Source: an uncultured Lachnospira sp.
GTDB lineage: Bacteria > Bacillota > Clostridia > Lachnospirales > Lachnospiraceae
Assembly: GCA_944381165.1 (NCBI GenBank)
Contig: CALWKC010000017.1
Span: forward strand, 1-57,301
Direction of reading: 5' to 3'
DNA: 57,301 nt
The position numbers were made by a program, and so were the translations under genes. The notes beneath the pieces were generated by a model. The model worked only from the letters and a program-made list of their open reading frames with translations. It ran no database searches and was not told the origin of the DNA. Below are positions 34,613 to 43,529 of this stretch, one piece after another (positions within the stretch are counted from its first letter, which is position 1; every line of letters begins with the position of its first letter).

Positions 34613-35683
34613 ATGAAAAAAACAGCATTGATTATGGCAGGAGGAAAGGGAGAGCGTTTCTGGCCGAAAAGCAGAGTGTCTCTGCCGAAGCAGTTTTTAT
34701 CGCTGACCGATGACGGCAAAACAATGATACAGCTCACTGTTGAGCGTATTCGTCCGCTTGTTGAGCTTGAGGATATTTATATAGCAACGAACAGTCTTTA
34801 CAGGAAGCTGGTAACAGAGCAGCTTCCGGGACTTCCTGAGGAAAATATTCTGTGTGAGCCGGTAGGGAGAAATACAGCTCCGTGTATCGGACTTGGAGCC
34901 GTCCATATAAACAAGAAGTATGACGATGCGGTTATGATTGTGCTTCCGTCAGACCATCTGATTAAAAATAACGAAGTGTTTGCTGAAACTCTTGAGCAGG
35001 CCGCTAAGACTGCCGAGCAGGGAGAAAATCTTGTCACAATAGGAATCACTCCTAATTATCCTGAGACGGGGTACGGTTATATTCACTATGATAAAGAAAA
35101 AATGCTCGGCTCCGCCAACGCCGTTAAACAGTTCGTTGAAAAGCCGGATTTGGAGCTTGCAAAGAAATACCTCGCTTCCGGTGAATATTTGTGGAACAGC
35201 GGTATGTTTGTGTGGAAAGTGTCAACAATATTAAATAATTTTGAGAAACTTATGCCTGATATATATGAGGGCCTTATGACAATCAAGGCTTCGATAGGAA
35301 CGTCTGAGTATAAAAATGTGCTTGAGGACACTTTCGGCGCTATGAGGTCTGAGTCTGTGGACTACGGCATAATGGAAAATGCTGAAAACATTTACAGTAT
35401 TCCCGGTGATTTCGGCTGGGATGATGTCGGCTCGTGGCTCGCGGTCGGCAGAATTAAGGCAAACGATGATAACAGCAATGTCGTGAGCGGCAATGTTGTG
35501 TCAGTTGAGACGAAAAACTGTGTGATTGAGGCGCAGGATAAGCTGATTGCCGCAGTAGGCCTTGATGGAATAATCATAGTTGACACGCAGGACGCGACAC
35601 TGGTCTGCGATAAGGAACATGCGGGACAGATTAAGCAGGTGCTTGCAGCTCTGCGTGAAGAGGGGAAAACCGAGTATCTGTAA
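34613..35683 (+). CDS. manC: Mannose-1-phosphate guanylyltransferase
   Basis: This 356-residue single-domain enzyme makes GDP-mannose from GTP and mannose-1-phosphate. It shows ALIMAGGKGERFWPKSR, PKQFLSL, CEPVGRNTAPCIGLGA, VLPSDHLI, FVEKPD and SIPGDFGWDDVGSW. There is no C-terminal isomerase domain, so it is the short type. ATG 34613 is set by AGGAATGGAGAT. The frame is open upstream through the hairpin module, but that part is not protein. No phosphomannomutase is in the window. Confidence 0.95.
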   Translation: MKKTALIMAGGKGERFWPKSRVSLPKQFLSLTDDGKTMIQLTVERIRPLVELEDIYIATNSLYRKLVTEQLPGLPEENILCEPVGRNTAPCIGLGAVHINKKYDDAVMIVLPSDHLIKNNEVFAETLEQAAKTAEQGENLVTIGITPNYPETGYGYIHYDKEKMLGSANAVKQFVEKPDLELAKKYLASGEYLWNSGMFVWKVSTILNNFEKLMPDIYEGLMTIKASIGTSEYKNVLEDTFGAMRSESVDYGIMENAENIYSIPGDFGWDDVGSWLAVGRIKANDDNSNVVSGNVVSVETKNCVIEAQDKLIAAVGLDGIIIVDTQDATLVCDKEHAGQIKQVLAALREEGKTEYL

Positions 35684-35762
35684 AATTGTTCCGAGCATTT
35701 ATATTTGTGGCAGGCGCAGTTGTATGCGCACAGTAACAGTTCAGCCATATTTCAGCCGGGTG

Positions 35763-35791
35763 TTGACATATTTTGCAAATTCAGTTATAGT
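35763..35791 (+). promoter_or_regulatory. Sigma-A-type promoter
   Basis: A perfect TTGACA (35763-35768), a 17-base spacer and TATAGT (35786-35791) lie about 40 bases before the ATG at 35832. It likely starts a transcript of the extracytoplasmic glycosylation genes. Confidence 0.75.
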
Positions 35792-35831
35792 TTATAGGAT
35801 TTTTTGAAAAATTATTATAAGGGGTGTGTTA

Positions 35832-37574
35832 ATGGAGACGACAGATAGGGCAGAACGCATAAAAAGCCTGTCGGCAACGGTACTTGTGCTGGCGGCGATA
35901 GCGGTACTGGAATATGTGTTCTTTGCAAAGGTCTTGTTCAATGATGCGCTGATTGGTGATATTAATGATTCAAGACTGAATAATCTGCTTGTAGAGCATT
36001 GGTATAACGCGTTTTGCGGAAAGGAATCCTTCAGCGTTGTAAATATTTTCTATCCAATGCCTGATACGGTAGCGTTCACGGATATGCTGCTTGGTTTTGC
36101 CATACCTTACAGTATTCTGCGGGCGTTCGGAGTGAATATGTTTCTTGCAAACAAGATTGTTCTCATTGCTTTTCACATCATGGGAAGCTATGCAATGTAC
36201 TATCTGCTCAGGAGAAAGTTTAAGATAAGCAGTCTCTGGAGCTTCGTGGGAGTTGTTATTTTTTCATATTCGAGCGCTTACTATGTGCGTATAGGACATA
36301 CTCAGCTTATGGCTATAAGCCTTATACCTGTTTTAATAATTTTTATATACTCCTTTTTTGAATATTTTGAGTCGAATAAAAAGAGAATTATATATGGCTT
36401 TTTGTCTATTACATCTTATGCATTGATAATGTATACAAGCTGGTACACAGCATTTTTTACGGCGCTGTTTTTTGTGACTCTCGCCATTGTTTATCTGGCA
36501 GTAGCCTATTCAAATAAAAATCATGTTCTTAAAAATGTGTGGGCGTATGTGAAAAAATGCCGGAAAGAGGTTGCGGCATATGTTGTTTATGCCGTATGTA
36601 TCGTAATTCCGTTTTTTATGCTTTATATTCCTGTCAGCAGAAGATTCGGAGAGCGCTCATATGGCGAGATTGTGCAGCAGCTTCCGGAGCTTATTGACTT
36701 TTTTAACGTATCGACGGGCAACAGAATGCTCGGCTGGGTCATTGAAAAGCTTGATTTGAACGGAAGAGCGGAGACAAACGGAATGTTTGTGTGGGAGCTG
36801 CATGTAGGCTTTTCAATCATAGTTATGGTACTTCTCGTGTTTTTGTTTTTCTATACGAGAAGAAAATATCTGAAGGCAAAATACGGAGCGCTTCAATCAA
36901 AGGGCGTATATGACAATAATGATATGACGCTTGGAATTTCTATGATTTATTCCGTATTTGTGTCATTTATTCTGCTGGTGCAGTCAAACGGGGCTTCCCT
37001 GTGGCTGTTTGTATATAAGCTGTTTCCGGGAGCCTCCGCGATAAGGGCGGCAGTGCGCTACAATTTTTTCCTGACGATACCTATTGCGATAATTATTGCG
37101 GTCGGAGGGTATAAAATCTGTCAGAAATATGAGCTTAAGCTTGTATTTAAGGCGGCAATACCGGTTTTAACTGCGGCACTTATATGGTACAGCAACAGCA
37201 ATATATACGGAATACAGTCGGATTGGACGAGCACGGAGGAAGAAAGACAGCTGAGCACTGTTTCCGCGCCTCCTGAGGATTGTGAGGCAATGTATATTGT
37301 GGACACAAATCCGTCTGCTCACACATATAACGGTGAGAAGTATTCGTGGGTCAGCTATCAGCATTTTGCATGGGAAATCTGTGAAAAATACGAGCTTAAA
37401 AATCTTAACGGATATTCGGGACAGTTTCCAGTGGGCTGGGCTCTCAATAATGCAGACGGTGAAGACATACACAAGTATGCGACAGATTGGATTGAGGGAA
37501 CAAACATTACGCTGAAAGTTTATTACTATGATATGGGAACTGATACGTGGCATGCATATGTTCCGGTGGAGTAA
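35832..37574 (+). CDS. GT-C-like polytopic membrane glycosyltransferase
   Basis: This 580-residue protein has about eleven to twelve membrane helices (from about residue 13 to 470) and an extracytoplasmic C-terminal domain of about 100 residues. The first outer loop holds GDINDSR, acidic residues where GT-C enzymes keep their catalytic Asp, followed by long loops with NIFYPMPDTVAFTDM. Such enzymes use polyprenyl-phosphate sugars outside the membrane. The family is not named with certainty. ATG 35832 follows AAGGGG. It is followed by a DPM1-like transferase and a GtrA protein, which would supply and flip the lipid-linked sugar. Confidence 0.72.
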   Translation: METTDRAERIKSLSATVLVLAAIAVLEYVFFAKVLFNDALIGDINDSRLNNLLVEHWYNAFCGKESFSVVNIFYPMPDTVAFTDMLLGFAIPYSILRAFGVNMFLANKIVLIAFHIMGSYAMYYLLRRKFKISSLWSFVGVVIFSYSSAYYVRIGHTQLMAISLIPVLIIFIYSFFEYFESNKKRIIYGFLSITSYALIMYTSWYTAFFTALFFVTLAIVYLAVAYSNKNHVLKNVWAYVKKCRKEVAAYVVYAVCIVIPFFMLYIPVSRRFGERSYGEIVQQLPELIDFFNVSTGNRMLGWVIEKLDLNGRAETNGMFVWELHVGFSIIVMVLLVFLFFYTRRKYLKAKYGALQSKGVYDNNDMTLGISMIYSVFVSFILLVQSNGASLWLFVYKLFPGASAIRAAVRYNFFLTIPIAIIIAVGGYKICQKYELKLVFKAAIPVLTAALIWYSNSNIYGIQSDWTSTEEERQLSTVSAPPEDCEAMYIVDTNPSAHTYNGEKYSWVSYQHFAWEICEKYELKNLNGYSGQFPVGWALNNADGEDIHKYATDWIEGTNITLKVYYYDMGTDTWHAYVPVE

Positions 37575-37629
37575 ATAACCCGAGCAGGGTATGTTGAGCG
37601 CCGAAGCAGGCGCCGGAAAGGGAAAAAAT

Positions 37630-38325
37630 ATGAGTAACATGGATAAAAAAGTATTGTCAATCGTAATTCCTTGCTATAATGAGGAAAACAACATTGTCGG
37701 GCTTGTAAATAAGGTGTTGGAATCGCCTGTTCCAAACAAGGAGATTATTGTTGTGGATGACTGTTCTACGGACGGAACACGAAAGATATTAGAGGAAAAG
37801 ATTAAGCCTCTTGTAAGCCAGGTCATTTATCACAAGAAGAACGGGGGAAAAGGTGCGGCTCTGCGCACAGGCTTTAAGGCGGCAACGGGAGATGTTGTAA
37901 TAATTCAGGATGCCGATCTTGAGTATGACCCAATGGAGTATCCTCAGATTATAGAGCCTATTTTCAATGATGAGGCTGATGTTGTTTACGGCTCACGTTT
38001 CCTTAACTCTAAGATGAAGGGGTATCTTGCAAACAGAATGGCTAACTGGTTTTTGACAAGACTTTCAAATCTGTTTACGCATCTTAAATGTACGGATATG
38101 GAGACGTGTTATAAGGCGTTTAAGCGCGAGATTATTCAGTCTGTTGATATTAAGGAGCAGCGTTTCGGTTTTGAGCCTGAAATTACGGCTAAGGTTGCAA
38201 AGATGAAAATCAGATTTAAGGAAGTCCCTATTTCTTATTATCCGAGAACGAACGAAGAGGGGAAGAAAATCGGATTTAAGGACGGAGTAAGAGCAATATA
38301 CTGTATTTGGAGATATAGAAAATAA
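37630..38325 (+). CDS. DPM1/GtrB-like GT2 transferase
   Basis: This 231-residue cytoplasmic-face enzyme likely makes polyprenyl-phosphate-sugar from a nucleotide sugar. It has LSIVIPCYNEENNI, VVDDCSTDGT, GGKGAALRTGF, IIQDADLEYDP with the DxD, and FGFEPEITAKVAK. It lacks the C-terminal helices of GtrB, so it is of the short dolichol-phosphate-mannose-synthase type. GGAAAGGGA sets ATG 37630. The stop overlaps the GtrA start by one base, so the pair is coupled. The sugar is unknown: mannose or glucose are candidates. Confidence 0.9.
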   Translation: MSNMDKKVLSIVIPCYNEENNIVGLVNKVLESPVPNKEIIVVDDCSTDGTRKILEEKIKPLVSQVIYHKKNGGKGAALRTGFKAATGDVVIIQDADLEYDPMEYPQIIEPIFNDEADVVYGSRFLNSKMKGYLANRMANWFLTRLSNLFTHLKCTDMETCYKAFKREIIQSVDIKEQRFGFEPEITAKVAKMKIRFKEVPISYYPRTNEEGKKIGFKDGVRAIYCIWRYRK

Positions 38326-38738
38326 TGAGTGTACTCAGCAGGGCAAATATAAAACAGTTTATCTCGTATTTTTTCGTGGGCGGCGTGGCTGCCGTTGTGG
38401 AATGGATTATGTTTTTCCTCTTCGCGAATGTATTGCAGATCCATTATTTCGTTTCGACGGTGCTTGCTTTTATTTTCTCTACGAGTGCAAACTGGATTCT
38501 CGGAAGAATTACGACCTTTAAGGATAATGTCTCTTATAAGGACAAGAAAGCAAAAGAGGCTGTTTTGGTGTTTGCCGTAAGCGCAATAGGTCTTTTGTTT
38601 AATCTTGTGCTCATGTATCTTTTTGTTACAGTAATGGGCTTTGACAGTCCGGCTGGAAATACGCTCAGCAAGATTGCTGCGACCGGAATTGTGTTCATAT
38701 GGAATTTCCTTATAAGGAAGCTTGTAATATACAAATAA
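38325..38738 (+). CDS. GtrA-family membrane protein (second copy)
   Basis: This 137-residue protein has four helices: FISYFFVGGVAAVVEWIMFF, FVSTVLAFIFSTSANWILGR, a VLVFAVSAIGLLFNLVLMYL helix and a last one with GIVFIWNFLIRKLVIY, matching GtrA. It is the typical short form and probably flips the lipid-linked sugar made by the DPM1-like enzyme it overlaps. A weak terminator-like hairpin follows (38751-38792). Confidence 0.92.
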   Translation: MSVLSRANIKQFISYFFVGGVAAVVEWIMFFLFANVLQIHYFVSTVLAFIFSTSANWILGRITTFKDNVSYKDKKAKEAVLVFAVSAIGLLFNLVLMYLFVTVMGFDSPAGNTLSKIAATGIVFIWNFLIRKLVIYK

Positions 38739-38750
38739 ATATGACTTTTG

Positions 38751-38792
38751 AAATCTTCTGCTTTTATAAAAATTTACAAGGGCAGAAGATTT
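38751..38792 (+). terminator. Hairpin after second gtrA
   Basis: AAATCTTCTGC (38751-38761) pairs with GCAGAAGATTT (38782-38792), with TTTTC overlapping and following its 3' end. A weak or partial terminator. Confidence 0.5.
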
Positions 38793-38860
38793 TCAATAAG
38801 CGGGATGTTTGGATAAAGTTTATTTAGGATGCTGTGATACGGGGGATGCGCAGTGCGTGC

Positions 38861-38910
38861 TCCTCCTAAGGTAAAACATGAAACACTTTCTGTGTTTTCA
38901 TAATAGGAGG
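38861..38910 (+). promoter_or_regulatory. Stem-loop that sequesters the RBS of 38916
   Basis: CCTCCTA (38862-38868) is complementary to TAGGAGG (38904-38910), the ribosome-binding site six bases before the ATG. Between them ATGAAACAC (38878-38886) pairs with GTGTTTTCAT (38892-38901), with one bulge. When folded, the ribosome-binding site is hidden, which suggests translational control. Confidence 0.55.
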
Positions 38911-38915
38911 TAAAA

Positions 38916-40751
38916 ATGAATAAAATAAAAAACTACATGAAAAATAACTGGATTTCGCTTGTTATACTGGCGGTTTTATTTGTGGGATTATATGTTGTGA
39001 TGCTTAACAACTGTCTGCTTGATTTTGATGCCGGGATGAACTTTCAGGTGTCAAAGAGTCTCGCGGATAACGGGCGGTATGCCACAAATTATATGGATGT
39101 GGATTATAATGCAAGTGATTCCCTGCTTTTCGATCATAAGATACAGACAGGCTCTCCGATAATTTTTCCTACCGCGCTGTTAAATGTGATTTTCGGCGTC
39201 AAGCCTATGCATATGCAGATTGTGCTGTGCGCCGTTTACTGCGTATTTCTGTTTTTGATATATTATGTTGTATCAAAGAGACTTGGAAGGATAGCGGGTA
39301 TTCTTACGACACTGTTTTTTGTTCCTTATACCTATTTTAATCCGTTTTACGGTTATGGAGAGGTTGCAATGGGAACGGTCATGCTGCTTACGTTTCTTGT
39401 TTTTCTGTATGCACGTCAGAATGGAAAATTCAGGTATTATTTCGTCACGGGACTGTTGTTTGGCATAGGGTATCTGACGAAAACCGTATTTATGATATGC
39501 GCGCCTACTTATTTCCTGTTTCTTGTATATGATTTGGTTAAGAGCAGCAATCGAAAGCATGAATTTAAGAAGTACCTGACTCTGGTTGGCGGTTTTCTTG
39601 TGCCTGTGGCTATATTCGAGCTGTATAAACTCATATCGCTCGGTGGCATTATGCAGTATTTTTCATGGTGGTATCAGGAGCTGGCATGTATTCTGACTGA
39701 ATCCGGAACGGCGGACGAGGTCGGAGGCATAACCGGTCTGCTGTCAAGAATAGTTACAAATATTGTCTGGTATGGCGATATGTTTAATATGCTGTCGCTG
39801 TTTCTTATTGTCTTAATGGTTTTTCCGGCTGTTTATTTTATCTATTGCTGGAAGAAGGGCAAAAAGATTGACGAGCTTAATATCTGCCTGTATTTTGTAT
39901 TTATGACATACATGGCATGGTGGCTTCTGATTGTCTCAGGCGACCGTCTCAGCGAGCGAAGAATTATGATTGCTAATGTTTTCGGAATTACAAATTCTCT
40001 TCTGTTATTCGGAAAGATTGTGAAAGAGAATTTTAAAAAGAGCCGGGCTTTGTACGGTATACTTACTGTAGCTGCAGCTGTGATTATGGGCTTCATTTTT
40101 GTTCCTAAATGCATATCTGAATACGGCGGTATTGTTAAGTCGCATGAGAGAAAGCAGCTTATTGACGAGGCTGTTGAATTTATAAGGTCACAGCCTGAGA
40201 ACAGCAGTTATTACGGCTCAGGATGGTGGCAAAATCCTACGATTGCGGTGGAAGCTAATGTTACCATGCACAATATAGACTGTGAGGAGCTTAAACCTGA
40301 CTCATATTTTGTCGAGGATGTTTATATGAAGGTGAACAGTGATACGCTTAATGATATGCGTTCACGCTATTATGTTGAGACAGTGTTTGAGAACGATGAG
40401 TGTGTCATATGCAAAATATCTGATGACAGAGATGAGAAAATTGCAAAGAAGGGCGATTATATAAGAATTGACGCCGCCATGAATTACTGGGGCAAGATTA
40501 CCGTGGACTACGGCGGAGGCAATTTGTCAAAATATAATTACAATGCAAATATAGACCATATTTCAGTGGAAGCGCCGAATACTGATTTTCCAGAGGTAAC
40601 TATAACATTTGACAATTATAAGGGTGAGACGACAAAAATCAACAGCATAGTCTATGTAAATGACGGAAGCAATGTTCAGCTCGCGCCGTCAAACAAATCA
40701 GAGCTTAAGGTAAATATTATAAATGAAGTCGGAACATCGACAGAGCCTTAA
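38916..40751 (+). CDS. GT-C-like membrane glycosyltransferase (GT39/ArnT-like)
   Basis: This 611-residue protein has about eleven helices up to residue 400 and an extracytoplasmic C-terminal beta domain of about 200 residues. The first outer loop holds LLDFDAGMNFQVSKSLADNG, whose acidic pair is where GT39/GT83-type enzymes bind the lipid-sugar, and GYLTKTVFMI recalls the same group. It probably transfers a sugar from a polyprenyl carrier to the exported glycan or protein. TAGGAGGT precedes the ATG but can be masked by a stem. Acceptor unknown. Confidence 0.78.
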   Translation: MNKIKNYMKNNWISLVILAVLFVGLYVVMLNNCLLDFDAGMNFQVSKSLADNGRYATNYMDVDYNASDSLLFDHKIQTGSPIIFPTALLNVIFGVKPMHMQIVLCAVYCVFLFLIYYVVSKRLGRIAGILTTLFFVPYTYFNPFYGYGEVAMGTVMLLTFLVFLYARQNGKFRYYFVTGLLFGIGYLTKTVFMICAPTYFLFLVYDLVKSSNRKHEFKKYLTLVGGFLVPVAIFELYKLISLGGIMQYFSWWYQELACILTESGTADEVGGITGLLSRIVTNIVWYGDMFNMLSLFLIVLMVFPAVYFIYCWKKGKKIDELNICLYFVFMTYMAWWLLIVSGDRLSERRIMIANVFGITNSLLLFGKIVKENFKKSRALYGILTVAAAVIMGFIFVPKCISEYGGIVKSHERKQLIDEAVEFIRSQPENSSYYGSGWWQNPTIAVEANVTMHNIDCEELKPDSYFVEDVYMKVNSDTLNDMRSRYYVETVFENDECVICKISDDRDEKIAKKGDYIRIDAAMNYWGKITVDYGGGNLSKYNYNANIDHISVEAPNTDFPEVTITFDNYKGETTKINSIVYVNDGSNVQLAPSNKSELKVNIINEVGTSTEP

Positions 40752-40821
40752 CACAAAACACTTTACCAAAAGAAGTTTGTAAAAGTTTTGCAAAAAATAT
40801 TGTTATATTTTGATAAAAGTG

Positions 40822-40850
40822 TTGAAGAAATTTATGTGTTTTGCTAGAAT
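40822..40850 (+). promoter_or_regulatory. Sigma-A-type promoter upstream of ugd
   Basis: TTGAAG (40822-40827), a 17-base spacer and TAGAAT (40845-40850) lie about 120 bases before the ugd ATG, giving the UDP-xylose genes their own transcript. Confidence 0.65.
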
Positions 40851-40971
40851 AATGCAGGCAGATTTTTGTTTGACATAAAGTAAAATAATTATTATTTGCG
40901 GTGGGGGAGCAGCTTCATAAGTGTGTCAGCGGATGCGATGCTAAAGAGACGCCGCAGAAACGAGGTATGAA

Positions 40972-42312
40972 ATGAAAATTGCAGTAGTAGGAACAGGGTA
41001 TGTTGGATTGGTAACAGGAGCATGTCTCTCAGATTTGGGAAACGACGTCTGGTGCGTCGACGTCAACGAGGAAAAGATTAAGGCGCTTACAAACGGAGAG
41101 ATACCGATTTATGAGCCTGGTTTGGATAATCTTGTTTCCAATAACTATAAAGCGGGAAGGCTGAAGTTTACAACAAAAATTCAGCAGGCGCTGCTGGATT
41201 CCGATATATGTTTTATAGCAGTCGGAACACCTATGGGAGAGGACGGAAGCGCCGACCTTCACTATGTGCTGGGCGTAGCTGAGAGTATAGGCCAGTATAT
41301 GGACCATCATATGTATATTATAGATAAATCAACTGTGCCGGTTGGAACAGCTTTAAAGGTGCGTGCCAAGATACAGGAGGAGCTCGACAAGAGAGGCAGC
41401 GATTTGACATTTGATGTCATATCAAATCCGGAGTTCCTTAAAGAGGGAACAGCTATCTCCGACTGTCAGAGACCGGACAGAATTGTCATAGGAACAGACA
41501 ATGATGCTGCGGCAAAGGTTATGAAGGAACTGTATCTGCCTTTGGTAAGAAATAATGAAAATATTATTTTCATGGATATTGCAAGTGCAGAAATGACAAA
41601 ATATACAGCAAACGCAATGCTCGCGACAAAGATTTCATTTATGAATGAGATTTCAAATATCTGCGAGAGAGTAGGCGCTGATGTAAATAAGGTAAGACTT
41701 GGTATCGGAAGCGATAAAAGAATAGGTTACTCATTTATATATCCGGGCTGCGGCTACGGCGGAAGCTGCTTCCCTAAGGACGTTCAGGCTTTGATTAAGA
41801 CAAGCAAGGATTTTGGCTACACAACAAAAATTCTCAACGCGGTTGAGGAGGTTAATTTCGAGCAGAAGCATGTAATTCCGAGAAAGGTTGTGGAGCGTTT
41901 CGGCGAGGACCTCACCGGAATGACATTTGCGGTTTGGGGTCTTGCGTTTAAGCCTGATACAGATGATATGAGACAGGCAGCGGCAATTACTATTATAAAT
42001 GAGCTTACAAAACGCGGCGCAAAGGTAAAGGCATATGATCCTAAGGCGGAAAATGAAGCTAAAATGTGCTATCTCAAGGGAAATGAAAACGTTGAGTATT
42101 ACGACAGCAAATATTCCGTTCTTGTAGATTCCGACGCAATGATACTTGTAACTGAGTGGAAGGAGTTCAGACAGCCTGACTTTGAAGAGATTAAAAAGCG
42201 CCTTAAGAGACCGATAATATTTGACGGAAGAAATCAGTATGATGCGCAGGCTCTCGCTCAGAGAGGCTTTGAGTATTATCAGATAGGCGTTGCGAGCAGT
42301 TTAAATAAATAA
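40972..42312 (+). CDS. ugd: UDP-glucose 6-dehydrogenase
   Basis: This 446-residue NAD-dependent enzyme oxidises UDP-glucose to UDP-glucuronate. It has KIAVVGTGYVGLVTGACL, IYEPGLDNLV, VGTPMGEDG, the catalytic-cysteine block YPGCGYGGSCFPKD (its second Cys is catalytic) and FDGRNQYDA. The length fits the family. It is followed 21 bases later by the decarboxylase, so the pair makes UDP-xylose. Confidence 0.97.
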   Translation: MKIAVVGTGYVGLVTGACLSDLGNDVWCVDVNEEKIKALTNGEIPIYEPGLDNLVSNNYKAGRLKFTTKIQQALLDSDICFIAVGTPMGEDGSADLHYVLGVAESIGQYMDHHMYIIDKSTVPVGTALKVRAKIQEELDKRGSDLTFDVISNPEFLKEGTAISDCQRPDRIVIGTDNDAAAKVMKELYLPLVRNNENIIFMDIASAEMTKYTANAMLATKISFMNEISNICERVGADVNKVRLGIGSDKRIGYSFIYPGCGYGGSCFPKDVQALIKTSKDFGYTTKILNAVEEVNFEQKHVIPRKVVERFGEDLTGMTFAVWGLAFKPDTDDMRQAAAITIINELTKRGAKVKAYDPKAENEAKMCYLKGNENVEYYDSKYSVLVDSDAMILVTEWKEFRQPDFEEIKKRLKRPIIFDGRNQYDAQALAQRGFEYYQIGVASSLNK

Positions 42313-42333
42313 AGACAGCGAAAGGAAACGGTC

Positions 42334-43278
42334 ATGAAAAGAATTTTAGTTACGGGCGGCGCCGGATTTGTGGGCTCCAACCTGTGTGCGAGACTGCTGA
42401 AAGAGGGCAGCCATGTAATCTGTGTCGATAATCTGTATACGGGAAGAATGGTTAATATTGAGCCGTTTCTCTCAAATCCGGAGTTTGAGTTTTTAAATCA
42501 CAATATAATCGAGCCGCTTGAGCTTGAAAATATAGACGAGATTTATAACCTTGCCTGCCCGGCAAGCCCTCCGCATTATCAAAAGTCTCCGACCTACACG
42601 ACAAAGACGTGTATTCTCGGAATTATCAATATGCTGGAGCTTGCAACCAAAAACAATGCAAAGATTATGCAGTTTTCTACAAGCGAGGTGTACGGCGACC
42701 CGCTTGTTCATCCTCAGGTTGAGAGTTACCGCGGCAACGTAAATCCTATCGGAATACGATCATGCTACGATGAGGGAAAACGCTGCGCGGAGACATTGTG
42801 TTTTGATTATAACAGAGAGTTCAGAACTAAAGTTAAGGTTATAAGGATATTTAACACGTATGGTCCGATGATGGACCCTAAGGATGGAAGAGTTGTATCT
42901 AATTTTATAATTCAGGCACTTAAGGGCGAGGACATTACAATATACGGAGACGGCTCGCAGACGCGTTCTTTCTGTTATGTTGATGACCTTGTAGAGGGAA
43001 TTATCCGCATGATGAATTCAAGAGATGATTTTCTTGGCCCGGTTAATCTCGGTAATCCGGGAGAGTTTACAATCCGTGAGCTTGCAGATATTGTGCTTGA
43101 GATGACAGGCACTAAGTCTAAGCTGGTGTGTATGGATTTGCCTAAGGATGACCCTACACAGCGCCGTCCGGATATTACACTGGCAAAAAGCGAGCTTGGA
43201 GGCTGGGAGCCTGAAGTTCCCCTCAGGGAAGGACTTGTGCCTACAATAGAGTATTTCAGAAAAACAATAGAAGAATAA
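42334..43278 (+). CDS. uxs: UDP-glucuronate decarboxylase (UDP-xylose synthase)
   Basis: This 314-residue SDR enzyme converts UDP-glucuronate to UDP-xylose. It shows [35 protein letters not shown] (characteristic of UXS), STSEVYGDP and [11 protein letters not shown] with the catalytic Tyr and Lys, and RIFNTYGP. The length is normal. GAAAGGAAACG precedes the ATG. It is followed by a strong terminator that closes the glycan locus. It could instead be an arabinose-pathway epimerase, but the motif order favours UXS. Confidence 0.94.
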   Translation: MKRILVTGGAGFVGSNLCARLLKEGSHVICVDNLYTGRMVNIEPFLSNPEFEFLNHNIIEPLELENIDEIYNLACPASPPHYQKSPTYTTKTCILGIINMLELATKNNAKIMQFSTSEVYGDPLVHPQVESYRGNVNPIGIRSCYDEGKRCAETLCFDYNREFRTKVKVIRIFNTYGPMMDPKDGRVVSNFIIQALKGEDITIYGDGSQTRSFCYVDDLVEGIIRMMNSRDDFLGPVNLGNPGEFTIRELADIVLEMTGTKSKLVCMDLPKDDPTQRRPDITLAKSELGGWEPEVPLREGLVPTIEYFRKTIEE

Positions 43279-43295
43279 TAACAAATAACAGATAA

Positions 43296-43327
43296 ACAGA
43301 AGCCTTGTCAAAGGGCTTCTGTTTTTT
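43296..43327 (+). terminator. Terminator after UXS gene
   Basis: ACAGAAGCC (43296-43304) pairs with GGCTTCTGT (43314-43322), followed by a T tract to 43327. Confidence 0.9.
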
Positions 43328-43479
43328 CTTGCAAATCCGCGTCCCGTGGGAGAGTTCGCAGGCATACCCTTTGTCCTGAAACATTCCTCTGAAATTTAAT
43401 GATTATTTTCATTTTAAATATTACAAAAATTTTATTTCATTTTTACGTATTCATGATAGATACTTTACATAGCGCCCGG

Positions 43480-43485
43480 TATAAT
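43480..43485 (+). promoter_or_regulatory. -10 box of ECF operon
   Basis: A perfect TATAAT lies about 45 bases before the S-component ATG. No good -35 box sits at the right distance, which suggests an activator-dependent promoter or one of another type. Confidence 0.45.
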
Positions 43486-43529
43486 GAACACACAAAATCA
43501 AAAACAAACTTTTTCAGGAGGAAGAAAAA

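Noticed and set aside
31314-40964. Shared CGCAGAAACGAGG before rfbB and ugd as a regulatory repeat
   Set aside because: A match of about 13 bases between two ribosome-binding regions is expected by chance at this window size, and the flanks do not align.
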